64,000 nucleotides of DNA from Tribonema minus (GCA_017506865.1 JAFCMP010000132.1:1-64000); one strand, 5' to 3'; numbered from the stretch's first letter, positions 24,001 through 34,547 are shown. Notes: generated by a model not told the origin, from the sequence alone. Numbers and translations: made by a program.

Positions 24001-27000
24001 GCTTTGCTACTGCATCATGAAAAAAGCACGGTGCCCTCGGCATGCAGCGGCGGCTCCCTGCAGCATCCCGGACGTGCGCGCACCGTCGCCACACGCGCCG
24101 CAAACTAAAAAGCACAATACAGATTTATCATTGCGGCATGCACACAGCCCGCCCACATTCTGACCGCATGCCTGAACGCGCGGCCGCGCTGCTGCTTCCG
24201 CTGCCGCGCGCAGACCAAGGAGGCGGTGCGCACGACGTGCGTGCGCTTCAGCCCCACGGGCCAGGAGTGGGCGGCGGCGACGCCGCACGGCGTGCTGCTG
24301 TTTGCGCTCGACGACGTGACGGCGTTCACGCCCACGGACCTGGATGAGGACGCGACGCCCGCCGCCGCCAGGGCCGCCATCGCGCGCCGCGACTGGGCGC
24401 GCGCGATACTCATGGCGCTCACGCTGGGTGAGTGAGGGTCTGAATTGCACGCGCGTTTTACATTGCTACTTCAGTCTGTATGTACGTGTTTTTGTGCATC
24501 ACGCGTGCACGCCGCCATCGCGCGCCGCGACTGGGCGCGCGCGATACTCGTGGCGCTCACGCTCGGTGAGGGTTCGACTTGCGCACGAATGTTGCATCGA
24601 TGCTTCAGTCAGTACATGTAAATCCGCAGGCACGCGTGCCTGCGTATGTAATGTATGATGAATTGCGTTCACGTGCCAGGGCCGCCATCGCGCGCCACGA
24701 CTGGGCGCGCGCAATCCTGATGGCACTCACGCTCGGTGAGGGTTCGAGTTGCGCACGAATGTTGCATCGATGCGTCAGTCAGTATTTGTAAACCTGTATG
24801 CACGCGTGCACGCATGTATATGCATCGTGTGTACATGCCAAGGTCGCCGACTGGGCGCGCGGGATAGTGATGGCGCTCACGCTGGGTGAGGCTTCGCATT
24901 ACACACTGATTGCAATCTCGCATGCACATGCATGCATGTACCCAAGGGCTGCGGTCAGCCGCTGCAACTCGGGACGCTGACGGCGCTCACGCTGGGTGAG
25001 GGTCCGCATCGCGCTTGCTCGCAGCCTCATTTCCAAGCACATGCGTGCATGCGAGGCATGTGTACATGACGCACACAGGCGTGCATGCGCGTGCATCCGT
25101 ATGCTACATCCACACACGTGTATGAACAAACCCCGCAAGCAGCCGGGTACTCAGCCTGCCCCCGAGCACCTCTTGATCATCGGCACTGGGTCCCTGACTG
25201 TGGCATCAGCAACATCATCCCTGGAAGGCTTGGGTTGTCGTCCGGTTCACAAGCGCGCTGTCGCGAGCGTCACCATTACCTGCATTCGAGACGCTCCCGT
25301 TGACATTGGCATTTCTCATGCGCTGTGACAGGGGAGGCGCCGCTGCTGGCGGAGGCCGTGGACGCGGTGCCGCCCGACGAGGTAAGAACCTCAACAGAAT
25401 CTTCGACTTCAAGTATGACTTCAAATTTCAGCTGGGTAGTCAGTAATGACGTGTACATGATGTGACATGTAGGGATACCCCTGCACCACTGCATGCTGGC
25501 GCGGCAAGCTTCTGAAGCAGTTTATGGACGCTGTCTGCTGCTACGGAGAGCAGCAGCGACGTCAAAGTTGAAGTTTTCCATGCGGCCCGCGTATACTCCT
25601 CTTGAGTTTTCAGGTTATGAGAGCACTAACACTTTCTTTTGCTGCGTGTGCAGGCGCCACTCGCCATCCGCGCGAAGTACTCAGAACGCGCAGCTTATTT
25701 GTAGGACCGATGACGTATCCATCGCGCGGTTATCCCATCGCGTGCTGCCGTCCGCGCAGGCCATCCATTTGTGCATGACGCCTCACGGCACAGCTCGCTT
25801 ATATACCCTACACGTCACCAACACATAACCGTTATGAGAGTCCACACTTGATTATCATTCAACTGTACTGCTTACTTGAAGTATTGGAACTCGAACTTCA
25901 TTGTGCACGCCGCGCGCAGGTGCGCTGGTCGCGCAGGCCATCCCCGCTGCGTGCGCAGGTGCCGCCAGTACCACAGGCCGCCCCCGCGCACGCGCCAAAG
26001 CGCAGCTTGTTCACAGACTCTCAAGAGTCATTGACTCGTAATCATCAAGTATCGCCCCTTTGATGCGCTCGCAGGTGCCGCTGGTCGCGCAGGCCATCCC
26101 CGCGCGCCTCGCGTCGCGGCACCGTTCGGTCACATACCCTACAGGTCACCGAAACGCAACCAGCATGCGCCCCTGAGTCCACACATTTGAAACTACTGTT
26201 CGGCTGTACATCTTAATTGACTGGAAGTTGAATCTTCACTGTGCACGCCGCGCAGGTGCCGCTGGTCGCGCAGGCCATCCCCGCGGGCCTCGCGTCGCGG
26301 CTGCTGGCGCAGGGCACCCCCACGCACGCTCCGAAGCGCAGCTTGTGTTCAGAAAACACATCACCACTGAGCACACAAAGCCGCTGACTTGACCATCATG
26401 TGTCGCCCCCTCCCGCTGCATGTGCAGGTGCCGCTGCCATCTGCGCATGTGCAGGCCATCCGTCCGCGCATGACCATGGCACAGCTTGTTCACAACCCTC
26501 TACAGAGTCACCAATGCGTAACCGCCATGTGCCCCCATCTTCAGAGCCTGAGAGTCGTCCACAGGTTTTCGGCTGTACTTCTTACTTCACGTACTGCATA
26601 TTGAACTTCATCGTCCACTGCGCGCGCAGGTACCGCTGGTCGCGCAGGCCATCCCCGCGGGCCTCGCGTCGCGCCTGCTGGCAGCGCTGGCGCGGCGTCT
26701 CGAGGCGGCGCGCGCGCTGGAGTACCACCTGTGCTGGGTGCGCGCGCTGCTGCGCGCGCACGGGCCGCGCCTGCGCGCCGAGGCCGGGCGGGACGTTGGC
26801 GCGCGCGGCGCGCTGCGCGCCGTGCACAAGGTACATGCGCATGTATGGTGCCCATATACTATAGAAGTATACACATACCGTGTATATAAACGTATTTTAT
26901 ATATATGTGGTGCCCATATATAGTATACATGTACCGTGTATATATGCGCCTTGTATGTATAGGTGTGCGAGGCCGGGCGGGACGCCGGCGCGCGCGGCGC

Positions 27001-28075
27001 GCTGCGCGCCGTGCACAAGGTACGTACGTGCGCATGTACGGCCGCCCACATGTACCAAATCTTTTCCAAGACGGGACAAGTGTGCCTCACGGCTGGGCAA
27101 CCCCATGCAGGGTTTGGTTGTGGGATGTTGGTGGTAGTCTCAAGAGGGAGGAGCCTGTTTGCGTTTGAGTCTCACTGCGGGGAGGGAGTGCTGCTGCATT
27201 GAGTGCATTCCGAGATGAGTGGGCTTTTTGTGCCCCATTGGCAAGCGAAATCCGTCAGAGTACATGTGTGTATGTACGTATGCATGTATGCATGTGGATA
27301 GAAGCAGGTGCGTGGGCGTACGTACAGCAGGCCCGTTTTTGGGCGTGCACGCGGCGGGTGCGAGCGTGCCGTGCACAAGGTACCCTAGCCCTAAGCCCGC
27401 ACTGCATGTGATTTCACGTGCTTTGCAACACTCAGATTTTCTGTCGCACATTCTCAGCCTGCCGTGCAATGTTGCGCTTGCAGTGTAGGCGTGCCTGGGT
27501 GACGACACCCAATAGGGTACTAATGATGCTTGTATACAACACCAATGACACGGAACGTATATGACATATGCGCATAGGCACGCTGCTGCGCGGAAGACGC
27601 GCTTTGCACGCGTGTCTCTGTGTAGACCGGAACCACGAGGTCGCATGCGCTGGGTGCGAGCGCTGCTCTGCTATGGCAATGTGTCTCGGGTGCACGCTGC
27701 CCGTGCTGCCAGGCAGCAGCGCTCCACAATACTCGAGCCCCGCACGCATATGCATTGCGCAGCATGCGCCAACACATACACACGCACTCGCGGCATGAAC
27801 CGTGCGTCTGCGTTTTCCTGCAGGCGATCACCAATCATGAGCGCGATCTCTTCAAGCTGGCACGGCAGAACCAGTATACACTGCAGTTTGTGGCCATGGA
27901 ACCACCGGCGGCGGCGGCGGCGGCGACGATGATGGCAGAAGCTGCGGAGCCCGCTAAACTGCAGCAGCACGCAGATGTTGATGCGATGATTGTTAGCGAG
28001 GCTGCAGTGCAGGCTGATGATGGCGCCATGGAGGTCAATGCGGTGCTGTACACGGGCAAGCACAAACGGCGGTAG
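15082..28075 (+). CDS. PWP2: PWP2/UTP1, WD40 component of the small-subunit processome (14 exons, 911 aa)
   Basis: Exons: 15082-15624, 15950-16162, 16463-16711, 17391-17495, 18355-18642, 19846-19980, 20534-20623, 21538-21621, 22313-22456, 23259-23426, 24214-24427, 25332-25381, 26630-26830, 27824-28075 (TAG). They total 2736 bp with all phases consistent; known PWP2 proteins are about 920 aa. The start MRFGYRLSRLLG matches the family start M-K-F-x-Y-R-F-S-N-L-L-G, which fixes the ATG. WD40 blades fill residues 1-617, with typical phrases such as VVGFNLGVFGLYEMPG, GEWLAFGSGRTGQLLVWEW and ASASWDGTVKLWN. The PWP2 C-terminal helical region follows (FSPTGQEWAAATPHGVLLF near 687, then RLEAARALEYHLCW, then LFKLARQNQYTLQFVA). 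PWP2 is part of the UTP-B complex that binds the 5' external spacer and U3 snoRNP in the nucleolus during 18S rRNA maturation. The gene is about 13 kb mainly because its introns carry repeated exon-edge copies. Confidence 0.95.
17640..17720 (+). repeat. Copy of the PWP2 exon 4 donor edge
   Basis: The stretch near 17658-17708 repeats the end of exon 4 (AGCGCTGTGTGCCCACGG, then GGATGGCAAGGTATGTACGC), about 200 bp after the real donor at 17496. It keeps an AAG/GTATGT donor. Confidence 0.7.
18643..19390 (+). repeat. Donor-side array of PWP2 exon 5 edge
   Basis: After the real donor at 18643, five diverged copies of the exon end recur (GAGGTGGTCG, GCGGACCCG, GAGCTGTACGTCTGGTCG, CAGACGGGCAAG/GTGAG). 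Their donor positions are near 18763, 18941, 19103, 19231 and 19383. Four of the five keep AAGGTGAG or a one-base variant; the copy near 19103 reads AAGATGAG. Downstream phrases (GAGCGCTGC, TGCAAATGTTC) repeat as well, so the unit includes the start of the intron. Confidence 0.9.
19640..19735 (+). repeat. Acceptor-side copy of PWP2 exon 6
   Basis: TTTTGGACGTGTTTGACGGC after an ACAG acceptor near 19649 repeats the start of exon 6 (19846). It continues in parallel through CCCCACGGAG before diverging. The preceding intron sequence (GCACACATACCTCTGAGCTTC) is also repeated near 19805. Confidence 0.85.
20060..20215 (+). repeat. Donor-side copies of PWP2 exon 6
   Basis: CAAGTCGGAGCTCGTTGAG/GTGGGCGTT near 20073 and a weaker CAGGGCTCATCGAG/GTGGGTC near 20186 repeat the end of exon 6 and its GTGGGT donor (19981). 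The following GAGCGCTGTTGACC and GAAGTTGATGTTGA phrases are repeated too. Exon 6 therefore has copies on both flanks. Confidence 0.85.
20637..20684. repeat. Interstitial telomere-type tract in PWP2 intron 7
   Basis: CCCTAACCCTAA, then degenerate CCCTAACCGTGAC units, begin 14 bases after the exon 7 donor at 20624. The unit is TTAGGG on the opposite strand. Confidence 0.75.
20846..20900 (+). repeat. Copy of PWP2 exon 7 donor edge
   Basis: AAGCAGGTGTGCTGCGCCTT and GGCACAATTCAG/GTGAGCCAGCAC repeat the end of exon 7 and its donor, about 260 bp downstream of the real donor at 20624. Confidence 0.85.
22500..22610 (+). repeat. Copy of PWP2 exon 9 donor edge
   Basis: GCCACGTGTGCCTTTGCGCA through GCTCCAG/GTTCGTCACTTCAA near 22520-22598 repeats the last third of exon 9 and its donor context (GTGCGTCACTTCAACTTC at 22457), spaced by about 130 bp. 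An in-frame TAG in the copy shows it is not used as coding. Confidence 0.85.
24428..25010 (+). repeat. Donor-side array of PWP2 exon 11 edge (four copies)
   Basis: The exon end CGCGACTGGGCGCGCGCGAT...GGCGCTCACGCTGG and its GTGAG donor are repeated, with donor positions near 24565, 24736, 24886 and 24996. The real donor is 24428. Copies 1 and 2 share long downstream phrases (GTTGCATCGATGC, CAGTCAGTA), so the unit includes about 90 bp of intron. Copies 3 and 4 are shorter. Confidence 0.95.
25640..26629 (+). repeat. Acceptor-side array of PWP2 exon 13 (at least five copies)
   Basis: The exon 13 start GTACCGCTGGTCGCGCAGGC, with its GCAG acceptor and the preceding intron (ACTTGAAGT, ATTGAACTTCATTGTGCACG), is copied at about 25652 (decayed), 25920, 26075, 26255 and 26428. 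The real exon starts at 26630. The copy at 26255 is the best preserved, matching through GGCCTCGCGTCGCGGCTGCT. Confidence 0.95.
26960..27390 (+). repeat. Donor-side copies of PWP2 exon 13
   Basis: GAGGCCGGGCGGGACGCCGG through GCCGTGCACAAG/GTACGTACG (donor near 27021) is almost identical to the end of exon 13 (donor 26831). A weaker copy ending CGTGCCGTGCACAAG/GTACCC lies near 27380. Exon 13 is flanked by copies on both sides. Confidence 0.95.
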
Positions 28076-28533
28076 CCCCGGTGCGCTTGGCGCTGTTTGT
28101 AATGGTAATGTCAGTGCGACTACAATGCCAGGCGGTCCATCACCGTGTTTCTTCTACTTGCTCTGCATGGTTGCGTGCGCACCAGCACACCATTGTGCCC
28201 CATCAAGTGGCGCTGCAGTGCACACCTGCTTCTAGCATGCCCAACGCGCTCGAGCTTTGTGCAGGCAGCAAGAGGATATGCGGAGGGCGGGGAAAGAAGG
28301 CAGCGAACAAAGTAGGCAGGCACCGTGCTCGCGCGCCGCGCACTCGGCAGCAGGCGCGCGTCATCGCCTGTAGCCGTCCTACAAACGCCACTTTTGGAGG
28401 CGCGTACTGCTTTGTCGGCAGCGACGGCCGCAGATGCCATGGGCGCGGCTTCGTCAGCGCTCCGCGCAGCGCCGCTGCGGTAACTCGCCGGCCTTCTTGA
28501 GCAGCCGCTGCTTCTCTGAAGTCTGCACGGCGG

Positions 28534-29346
28534 TCAGCACAGCGGCAGCAGCAGCGGCGGCAGCCATTGACTTTTCTGCAGCAGACGCCGCATCAGCGCT
28601 GGCCGCTCTGACGCCTGCGCCTCTGCCGCCCCCCATGAGCGCACGCACGCAAGCCTCTGCCGCTTGGCCCGCTGCCGCCAATGGCAGGTGCTGCTGCTGC
28701 GCACGGCGCACGTTGACGGCGTAGAAATCCGGCACGGGGACGTAGAGGGGTAGTCCTCACTGCCATATGTGCCGTTAGTGTTAAATTCTGGTGACAGAAG
28801 GTGCGGCACTGGACCTGCATCTTCTGCATCCGCCGCGGTTGAATCGACAGCGAGTTGAATGGCTGTTTGATCGAGGTGCGCTGGCGCTGCATGCCGGAAG
28901 GCTGGGTCACGCAGCGCGTTGCCAGCGGTGCCATCGCCGCGACTGACAGCGTGCACGAGGCGGCTTTCATTATTGAGCAAGGAGCGGGGCACTCCATCTA
29001 TCCAGGGCTGTGTGACAATGTCCGCCTTGACCCAGCCGACCATGCCTCCGATGGTTCTGTAGCTGTCGTGTGCAAACCGAAACAACGTCGCATACTCGTC
29101 TTCGTCCGCCACTCGCAAGCTGGGCCATCGCACAGTAAGGTTTTTGCTGTGTGTCAGTTGCTTCCTGTCGCTTCTGCCACTGCTGCTGCTGCTGCGCATC
29201 GAATGCGGCTGAAGCCCCCGATTCGCTGCTTTTGTTGCTGTGCGGCGAGTGGTAAACGGAGTACGAGAGCATCCAGCAGGAGCCACCGCTGCCACACCAA
29301 CAGCGACAGCAGCAGGCGTTCTGATGCTGTGTCGTCGCCGAGCCAT
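28534..29346 (-). CDS. Hypothetical protein, low confidence, possibly frameshifted
   Basis: A 270-codon open frame has an internal stretch that looks protein-like (ADEDEYATLFRFAHDSYRTI, GGMVGWVKADIVTQPWIDG). Near 28755 the coding character appears to move to another frame, which reads PLYVPVPDFYAVNVRRAQQQ and runs to a stop at 28454 through an Ala-rich helix. A short intron or a one-base frameshift would join them. I do not recognise a family. It sits between PWP2 (3' end) and the glycosylase gene (5' end). Confidence 0.3.
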   Translation of the reverse strand: MARRRHSIRTPAAVAVGVAAVAPAGCSRTPFTTRRTATKAANRGLQPHSMRSSSSSGRSDRKQLTHSKNLTVRWPSLRVADEDEYATLFRFAHDSYRTIGGMVGWVKADIVTQPWIDGVPRSLLNNESRLVHAVSRGDGTAGNALRDPAFRHAAPAHLDQTAIQLAVDSTAADAEDAGPVPHLLSPEFNTNGTYGSEDYPSTSPCRISTPSTCAVRSSSTCHWRQRAKRQRLACVRSWGAAEAQASERPALMRRLLQKSQWLPPLLLPLC

Positions 29347-29666
29347 CGCGAAGCGCAGCGGTTCGCTCAGATCTCAAGGTTGTCCCGTGCTTGCCCCATG
29401 TGAAACACAGGCAGCCGGCGAATATGTAGGTTGGTTCAATCAGAATAAACCAATCTTCAAGTCAGAGTTGAGCTTTGATGTTCTACTTGCGGCCCAAGTG
29501 TGTTTGTGATAACTGGAGTTGGGTGCGCGCGCTGTCGCTGTCCTCGTGTTACTGCTTAAAAAGTGCGTGCCACGACACTGCTACGAAGGCACACTTGCCA
29601 TCATTGAGGTCAGCACGTGTCTGCAGCAGCACCAGAGCTACTCAGCTGCGCGTAGACCCGGCACAC

Positions 29667-32600
29667 ATGGCGACGACAGAGGTGCCTCGCAGCCGCAAGC
29701 GGCCCAGAAACAGCAGCAGCAGGCACTTCTCGAAGCTGAAGGCAGTGGCAGCAGCTATCGACGCAGAAGCAACAGCAAGTGTGGCCAGCACGCCGGAGAA
29801 GCGAGGGCAGAAGAAGAGCCGCTTCTTTCTGACATCATGGGACAGCCCCTACGGTGCAGCAGTGGCCTTCCCCTGGGCCACTGCCCACAGCGCAGCCGCG
29901 GCCGCCCAGCTCCGCGCCTGCGACAAATACGAGGACATCGGCATACGACACCTCTGCACCACCATGTGCTACTACTGGGCCTTCGAGCCCATACGCCAGT
30001 GGCAGGCGCTGGCAGCGGCGCTGGTCGCAGCCCACGAGTCCCCCACGCGGCTGCGGGGCTGGTCGATCACGCTCGACTACACGCAGCCCGCCGCGGCGCC
30101 GCCGCCTGCCACGGCCGCCGCCAGATCCAAGCTGCAGAAGGCGCGTGGCTGGGCGCTGTTGTTCGTCACGCCTGAGGGTCACGCGTTGGACAGACCCGCA
30201 GCAATGAAAGCTCTGGGCCTGGGTCGCACAAAGGCAGATACTGCGGACGCCAAGCCGCTGCGGTCCGGCGGCGGCGGCGACGCGCGGCGCAGGCCGCGCG
30301 CGCCGCCGCCGCCGCTGCGGTTCGACCCCGCGCACGACGCGGCGCGTGTGTGCTGCGCGGACGCGTGCTGGCCCGAGACTGCAGCAGCGCTCAGCGCTGA
30401 GCAGCGGCACGACCTTCCCCAGCGAGGGCCCGGTGCGGGGGAGCATGATGAGCAGCAGAGCTCCAGAGAGAACGAGGAACACGCAGCTCAAGTACAAGCA
30501 GGGGGAGCGGGGGTACGTGCAGCATCGCCAGCGGGCGCTGCCTCTTCGGACATTGTCAGCAAGCAGGATGGGGGGGGGAGAGCGCCGCAGCGGGGGGAGA
30601 CTGCGCCGGGGCATGCGCGCAACGGCGGCAGCGCTGCCGCTCAGGGCCCGCCGCTCAGCCCGTTTGGCCTGCTGGAGGAGCTGCTGTGGTACGACCCGTG
30701 GCGCCTGCTGATGGCGTGCATCATGCTCAACCAGACCTCCCGCAGGTGAGTGGGGGATGTAAGGGGGGGAGCTTATGGCTCGCCAGGCTGCTGTGCTCCA
30801 CTTGCGATCAGGTTCCGGCACCAGTAGTTCTGGATAGTAGCAGCCGTGGTTCCAGCATGATGAGAGAAATAACTGGCGCAGAGTGAGTCTGGCGGCGATA
30901 TTTGACGTGTTCGACATATAACACTGCCTCGAAATCGCTGCGGGCCTACTGAATTGCTCCCCCCCCCCCCCCCTCCACCCCCCCTCCAGCATGTCCGTCA
31001 CATCAACGCTCGTTTCAACACACGCCGCTCCAAGATGAACTTGAGCCACTTCACCGACCAATGATTTGGACTGCGTGCCTGCTTGAGGCGCATGACGTGC
31101 GATGAGCGTTGCGCCCGCTTGCACGCCACGCACGGAGAGCCCGCTGTTCACGCGCACCAATGCGGCGGCAGCTGCTGAGCCATGACGCGCGATGCAGATG
31201 ACCCGGCGCAGGCAGCTGGAGCGTGCGCTACCCACCGTGGTCCCAGCTCACACTAATGCGCTCGCGCATCCGCCTGCGCCAGATTGCTCATGCAATCCCC
31301 CCCCCCCCCCCGCACCCCTCTCCGCTGCGCAGGCAAGTGGATCCTGTCCTCGCTCAGTTTCTCGATACACACCCCACGCCGGAGTCCGCGGCGAAGGCAG
31401 ACCCCACCGCCCTCGCCCCGATGCTCAAGCCGCTGGGGCTCAACAAGAAGCGGCCGGTCGCAGTCGTTCGCTTTAGCAGGGAGTACCTCGCATGGCGAAG
31501 TGGCAGGGTGGGGAAGGCGGCGGGGGGCAAGCTGCAGCAGACGCTACGGACGGTGTCCCCTGTGCAGGGGGGGGAGGGGGAGAGGGGGAGGGGGGCGGAG
31601 GGGGGAGGGGGTGCCGCGCGCGCGTCGCCGGAGGCGCTGCACTGGGTGGGGCAGTACGGCGTGGACGCGTACGACATCTTCGTGCTGCAGAAGTGGGAGA
31701 CGGTGAGTGGCGCTGGTAGGATCAAGGGATAGATTTTAGGGTCAGGGTTGGGGTTAGGGGTAGGGTTAGGTAGAGTCAGGTGCGATTCGCACCGCTCCCA
31801 ACAGGTTTCTGTAGGCAAATCCATATGGTCTCAGCATCCGGATGACGTTGTGTGTCAGAGCATGCCGACAGATGACGGGGCAGTTTTTGGAAACTGGGGG
31901 GGCGGTGGGGGGGAGGGGGGGACTTGAAGGTCCGCTGCAGTGGGTGCGCTAGCGCAGCAGGGGCGTGGTGCTGATGCGAGCGCTACGGCTGCTGGCGCTG
32001 TGCAAATGCAGCGCGGCACAAGCACCCCAGTGAACTGCGCGACAGTGCAAGCACAATGTTCTGAAGGCGCCACAAGGCGACAGGCAAAACTGACAGTGCG
32101 CATCGCTCGACTAACAGTGCGCATCGCTCGACATGTGACAGCGCGGCCCAGGCGCCAGCACGCGACCACATGACCTTCTGCCTCACACCAACAAGAGCCA
32201 GTGGCAGCGACTGCAGCGTCAAATCGTGTGGCAGCGTCCCTCCATCGCCCCCGCATCATCTGCCATGCGCCCTGCCAAACTGGTTCTATACGGAACGCCT
32301 CATGCTGACGCACGCCCTCGTCTGGAACCGCCTGCTGCGTGCAGGTGACGCCCGACGACTCGGTGCTGCGCTGCTACGTCGACTGGGCGCGCGGCGCGGC
32401 GCTGGCGCGCTCCGCCGGCGGCGCCGCCGGCGCCAGCGACTCGGAGCTCGAGGAGTCGCCGCGGTCTGCGCGGCGCGCGGCGCCACGAGCATTGCCACCG
32501 CCTCTGCTGTCCGCTGCGGCGAAGGATTATCCGAACGCTCTGCAGCAGGAGTCTGCGGGGGGGGCTGCGCCTCTGACGCCGCAGCGCGCGGCGGCGGCGG

Positions 32601-32677
32601 CGGCGACGGCGCAGTGCGTGTCGCCACAAGGGTCCGCGCTGCAGCGCGGCACGGGCGGCGGCGCGGTATTGATGTGA
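29667..32677 (+). CDS. MBD4: MBD4-type mismatch-specific DNA glycosylase with a possible MBD (3 exons, 593 aa)
   Basis: Exons: 29667-30745, 31333-31702 and 32345-32677 (TGA); they total 1782 bp with matching phases. The glycosylase domain starts near residue 330: SPFGLLEELLWYDPWRLLMA, then CIMLNQTSRR, PVLAQFLDTHP, LKPLGLNKKR, and WVGQYGVDAYDIFVLQKWE. This is the HhH-GPD fold of MBD4, and Asp471 in Y-G-x-D-A-Y sits at the catalytic aspartate position. The family removes T or U from G:T and G:U mismatches, mainly at deaminated CpG. Residues about 128-186 (RGWSITLDY, then GWALLFVTPEGHALDRPAAM) resemble a methyl-CpG-binding domain. The N-terminus is basic and could be a nuclear localisation signal (RSRKRPR). 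A Gly/Glu insert lies at about 438-455. The frame is open upstream of the chosen ATG, so an earlier start is possible. Confidence 0.9.
31735..31771. repeat. Degenerate TTAGGG tract in MBD4 intron 2
   Basis: TTAGGGTCAGGGTTGGGGTT and GTAGGGTTAGG begin about 32 bases after the exon 2 donor at 31703. The units are degenerate G-rich telomere-type repeats. Confidence 0.75.
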
Positions 32678-33624
32678 GAACTGCGCCCCGTGGAAGAGTT
32701 GTCTTGAAGACTGCCGGCTCAAGATACGGCAGAGACTACCAGTTTTGCGCGGCTGAAGCACAGAGTCCTACAAGAACTGGTGTGTTGAAAAGGGTCGTCG
32801 TGGCGGCCGTAGCACTGGCGCTGTATGCCTCGTCACTGGAGTTCCCTGCATCAGCAGCCTTCGAGCTGCTGCTGCTGCGTGCTTGTAGAAGGCCTACCTA
32901 TTGGATGAGTTAATTCATGTGCTGCACGACAGGCAGCTAGAGGTTCAGGTGTGCTACAATGGTCATCAAGACGGCCTGTACAAAGGCGACCTCATGTATG
33001 GACAGTCAGCATGTATGTCACTCCCTAGCAGCCCCTGCTTGTAAGTAGCAGAATTTTGTGCTGGCCCATGGCATGGTCCGGAGCGGCAGGCCCTGCATAG
33101 GGGCTGAAATGATGCATGTGTACATATTGGTTATAATGCGTGGCGGACGTTTCACAGGCACAACTTCAGAGGGAAAAGAGTTCAATCCAGTGTCCAAGCA
33201 AAGGTCATGCTGCTACTTACCAATTTTCCTGTTGTGTCCATGTGCCTGGATCTGTGTGCATGGGCTAGACTACATTCATCTGTCGGAATATGTTCAAGGG
33301 AATATGATGTAAGACAGAGCTAATTACGTGTCCTAGTGCTGAATAACAGTCGTCTGCAGGTGATGCACTGCAAGCAGTGCTGCTTTCATTGCTTTTATGT
33401 TTGCATGAAATGTTCACTCGAAAGTTTGTCGCACTTATGCAAATGCATTGTCTTTCGACTGGAGACTCACCAGCAAAAGCCAACTTCACTTTCACCCCAA
33501 TAACTACTTCACTTCACACCTTGAAGTTGAATATCCTGAAAAGTCGGAACACGTTCCCGCTTGCAGCGACCATAGCCGCTAAAGGTGAACTTATGTAGCT
33601 GTATAGTGCTGTCTTTTGTGTCAC
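32678..33624 (+). other. Intergenic region with an isolated signal-like reading frame
   Basis: A frame without its own ATG at about 32690-32913 reads RTGVLKRVVVAAVALALYAS, then SLEFPASAAFELL. That is a basic-hydrophobic segment ending in an A-S-A cleavage-like site, as in thylakoid-lumen signals. No start exon or downstream domain could be attached, so I do not call a gene. The rest of the region shows nothing recognisable apart from a CTTCAAGGTTGAAGT-type motif near 33518. Confidence 0.3.
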
Positions 33625-34547
33625 ATGGTCCAGCACGCGCAAGCCACGTCGCCTGGCCTCAAGGTGTCCAACTTAGGTGAGCCAGGGTGTTTGCCGGATG
33701 CTAAAATGCAAGCGCATTCTCACGGTATTGCTCGTGTGGCAGATATGCGTCATGGCCTTAATGCAATTGCGTGGAGCGCCTTTGATGTGACGTACTGCGC
33801 TCAGCTGATGCGAGATCCATCACTAACTCACATGCACTGTCGCGCGCAGAGAGAGGTGAACATCCCGACGGTGGCGGCGGCGCGGACGGTGGCGGCGGCG
33901 ATGTGTCGGGACAATTTCAAAGTATGGCAGGCACATGCACCTCGCCGCAGGTCGAGAAGCACCAGTCTTTTCGAGCACCCCCATACGGCACTGTCGGAGG
34001 CAAAAGCGAGGGTGCTCATCACGGCAGCGGCGGCAGTGCTCCCATGAACGGTACGCACGCCGCTCACCCCGGCGGCAGCAGCGGCAGCGCTGACAACAGC
34101 AGGAGTGGCAGCGCTGGCGGCGGTGGCGGCGACGGCGGCGGCGGCCTGCAGCACGGCGGCATCCTCGGCGGCGCCGGCGACGCGCTATTCGGGTACGGCG
34201 GCGGCACCGGCCGGCGCCACCCGCACCTCGCCGGCAGGCACCACCACCCGCACAGCCGCGGCGCGGGCGGCAGCGCGCCGCCGCCGCCGCACCACACGCA
34301 CCTGGGCGTCGGCGGCGGCTACGCGCGGCGGCTCGGGCGCTACTTCAAGAAGTGGCGGGGGGACCCGGCGCACCGGCGCGCCAAGTTCCGGCTGTTTGTG
34401 AAGCCGCACCTGGACGAGCTGCTGATAGCCATTGCGGGCTCGTTCATTGCAATAGGCGCGCTGGGCGCGATCCACTACGACTGGTTCCAGGCGTCCGCGA
34501 TCCGCTGCGCATCGGCGGACAGCAGCCTGACGATGATCACGGGTGAG

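Noticed and set aside
33058..33312. Possible FKBP-like fragment (RGGRFTGTTSEGKEFNP)
   Set aside because: Resemblance is limited to one short stretch; no PPIase motifs follow and no splice path connects it to a start or to the upstream signal-like segment.
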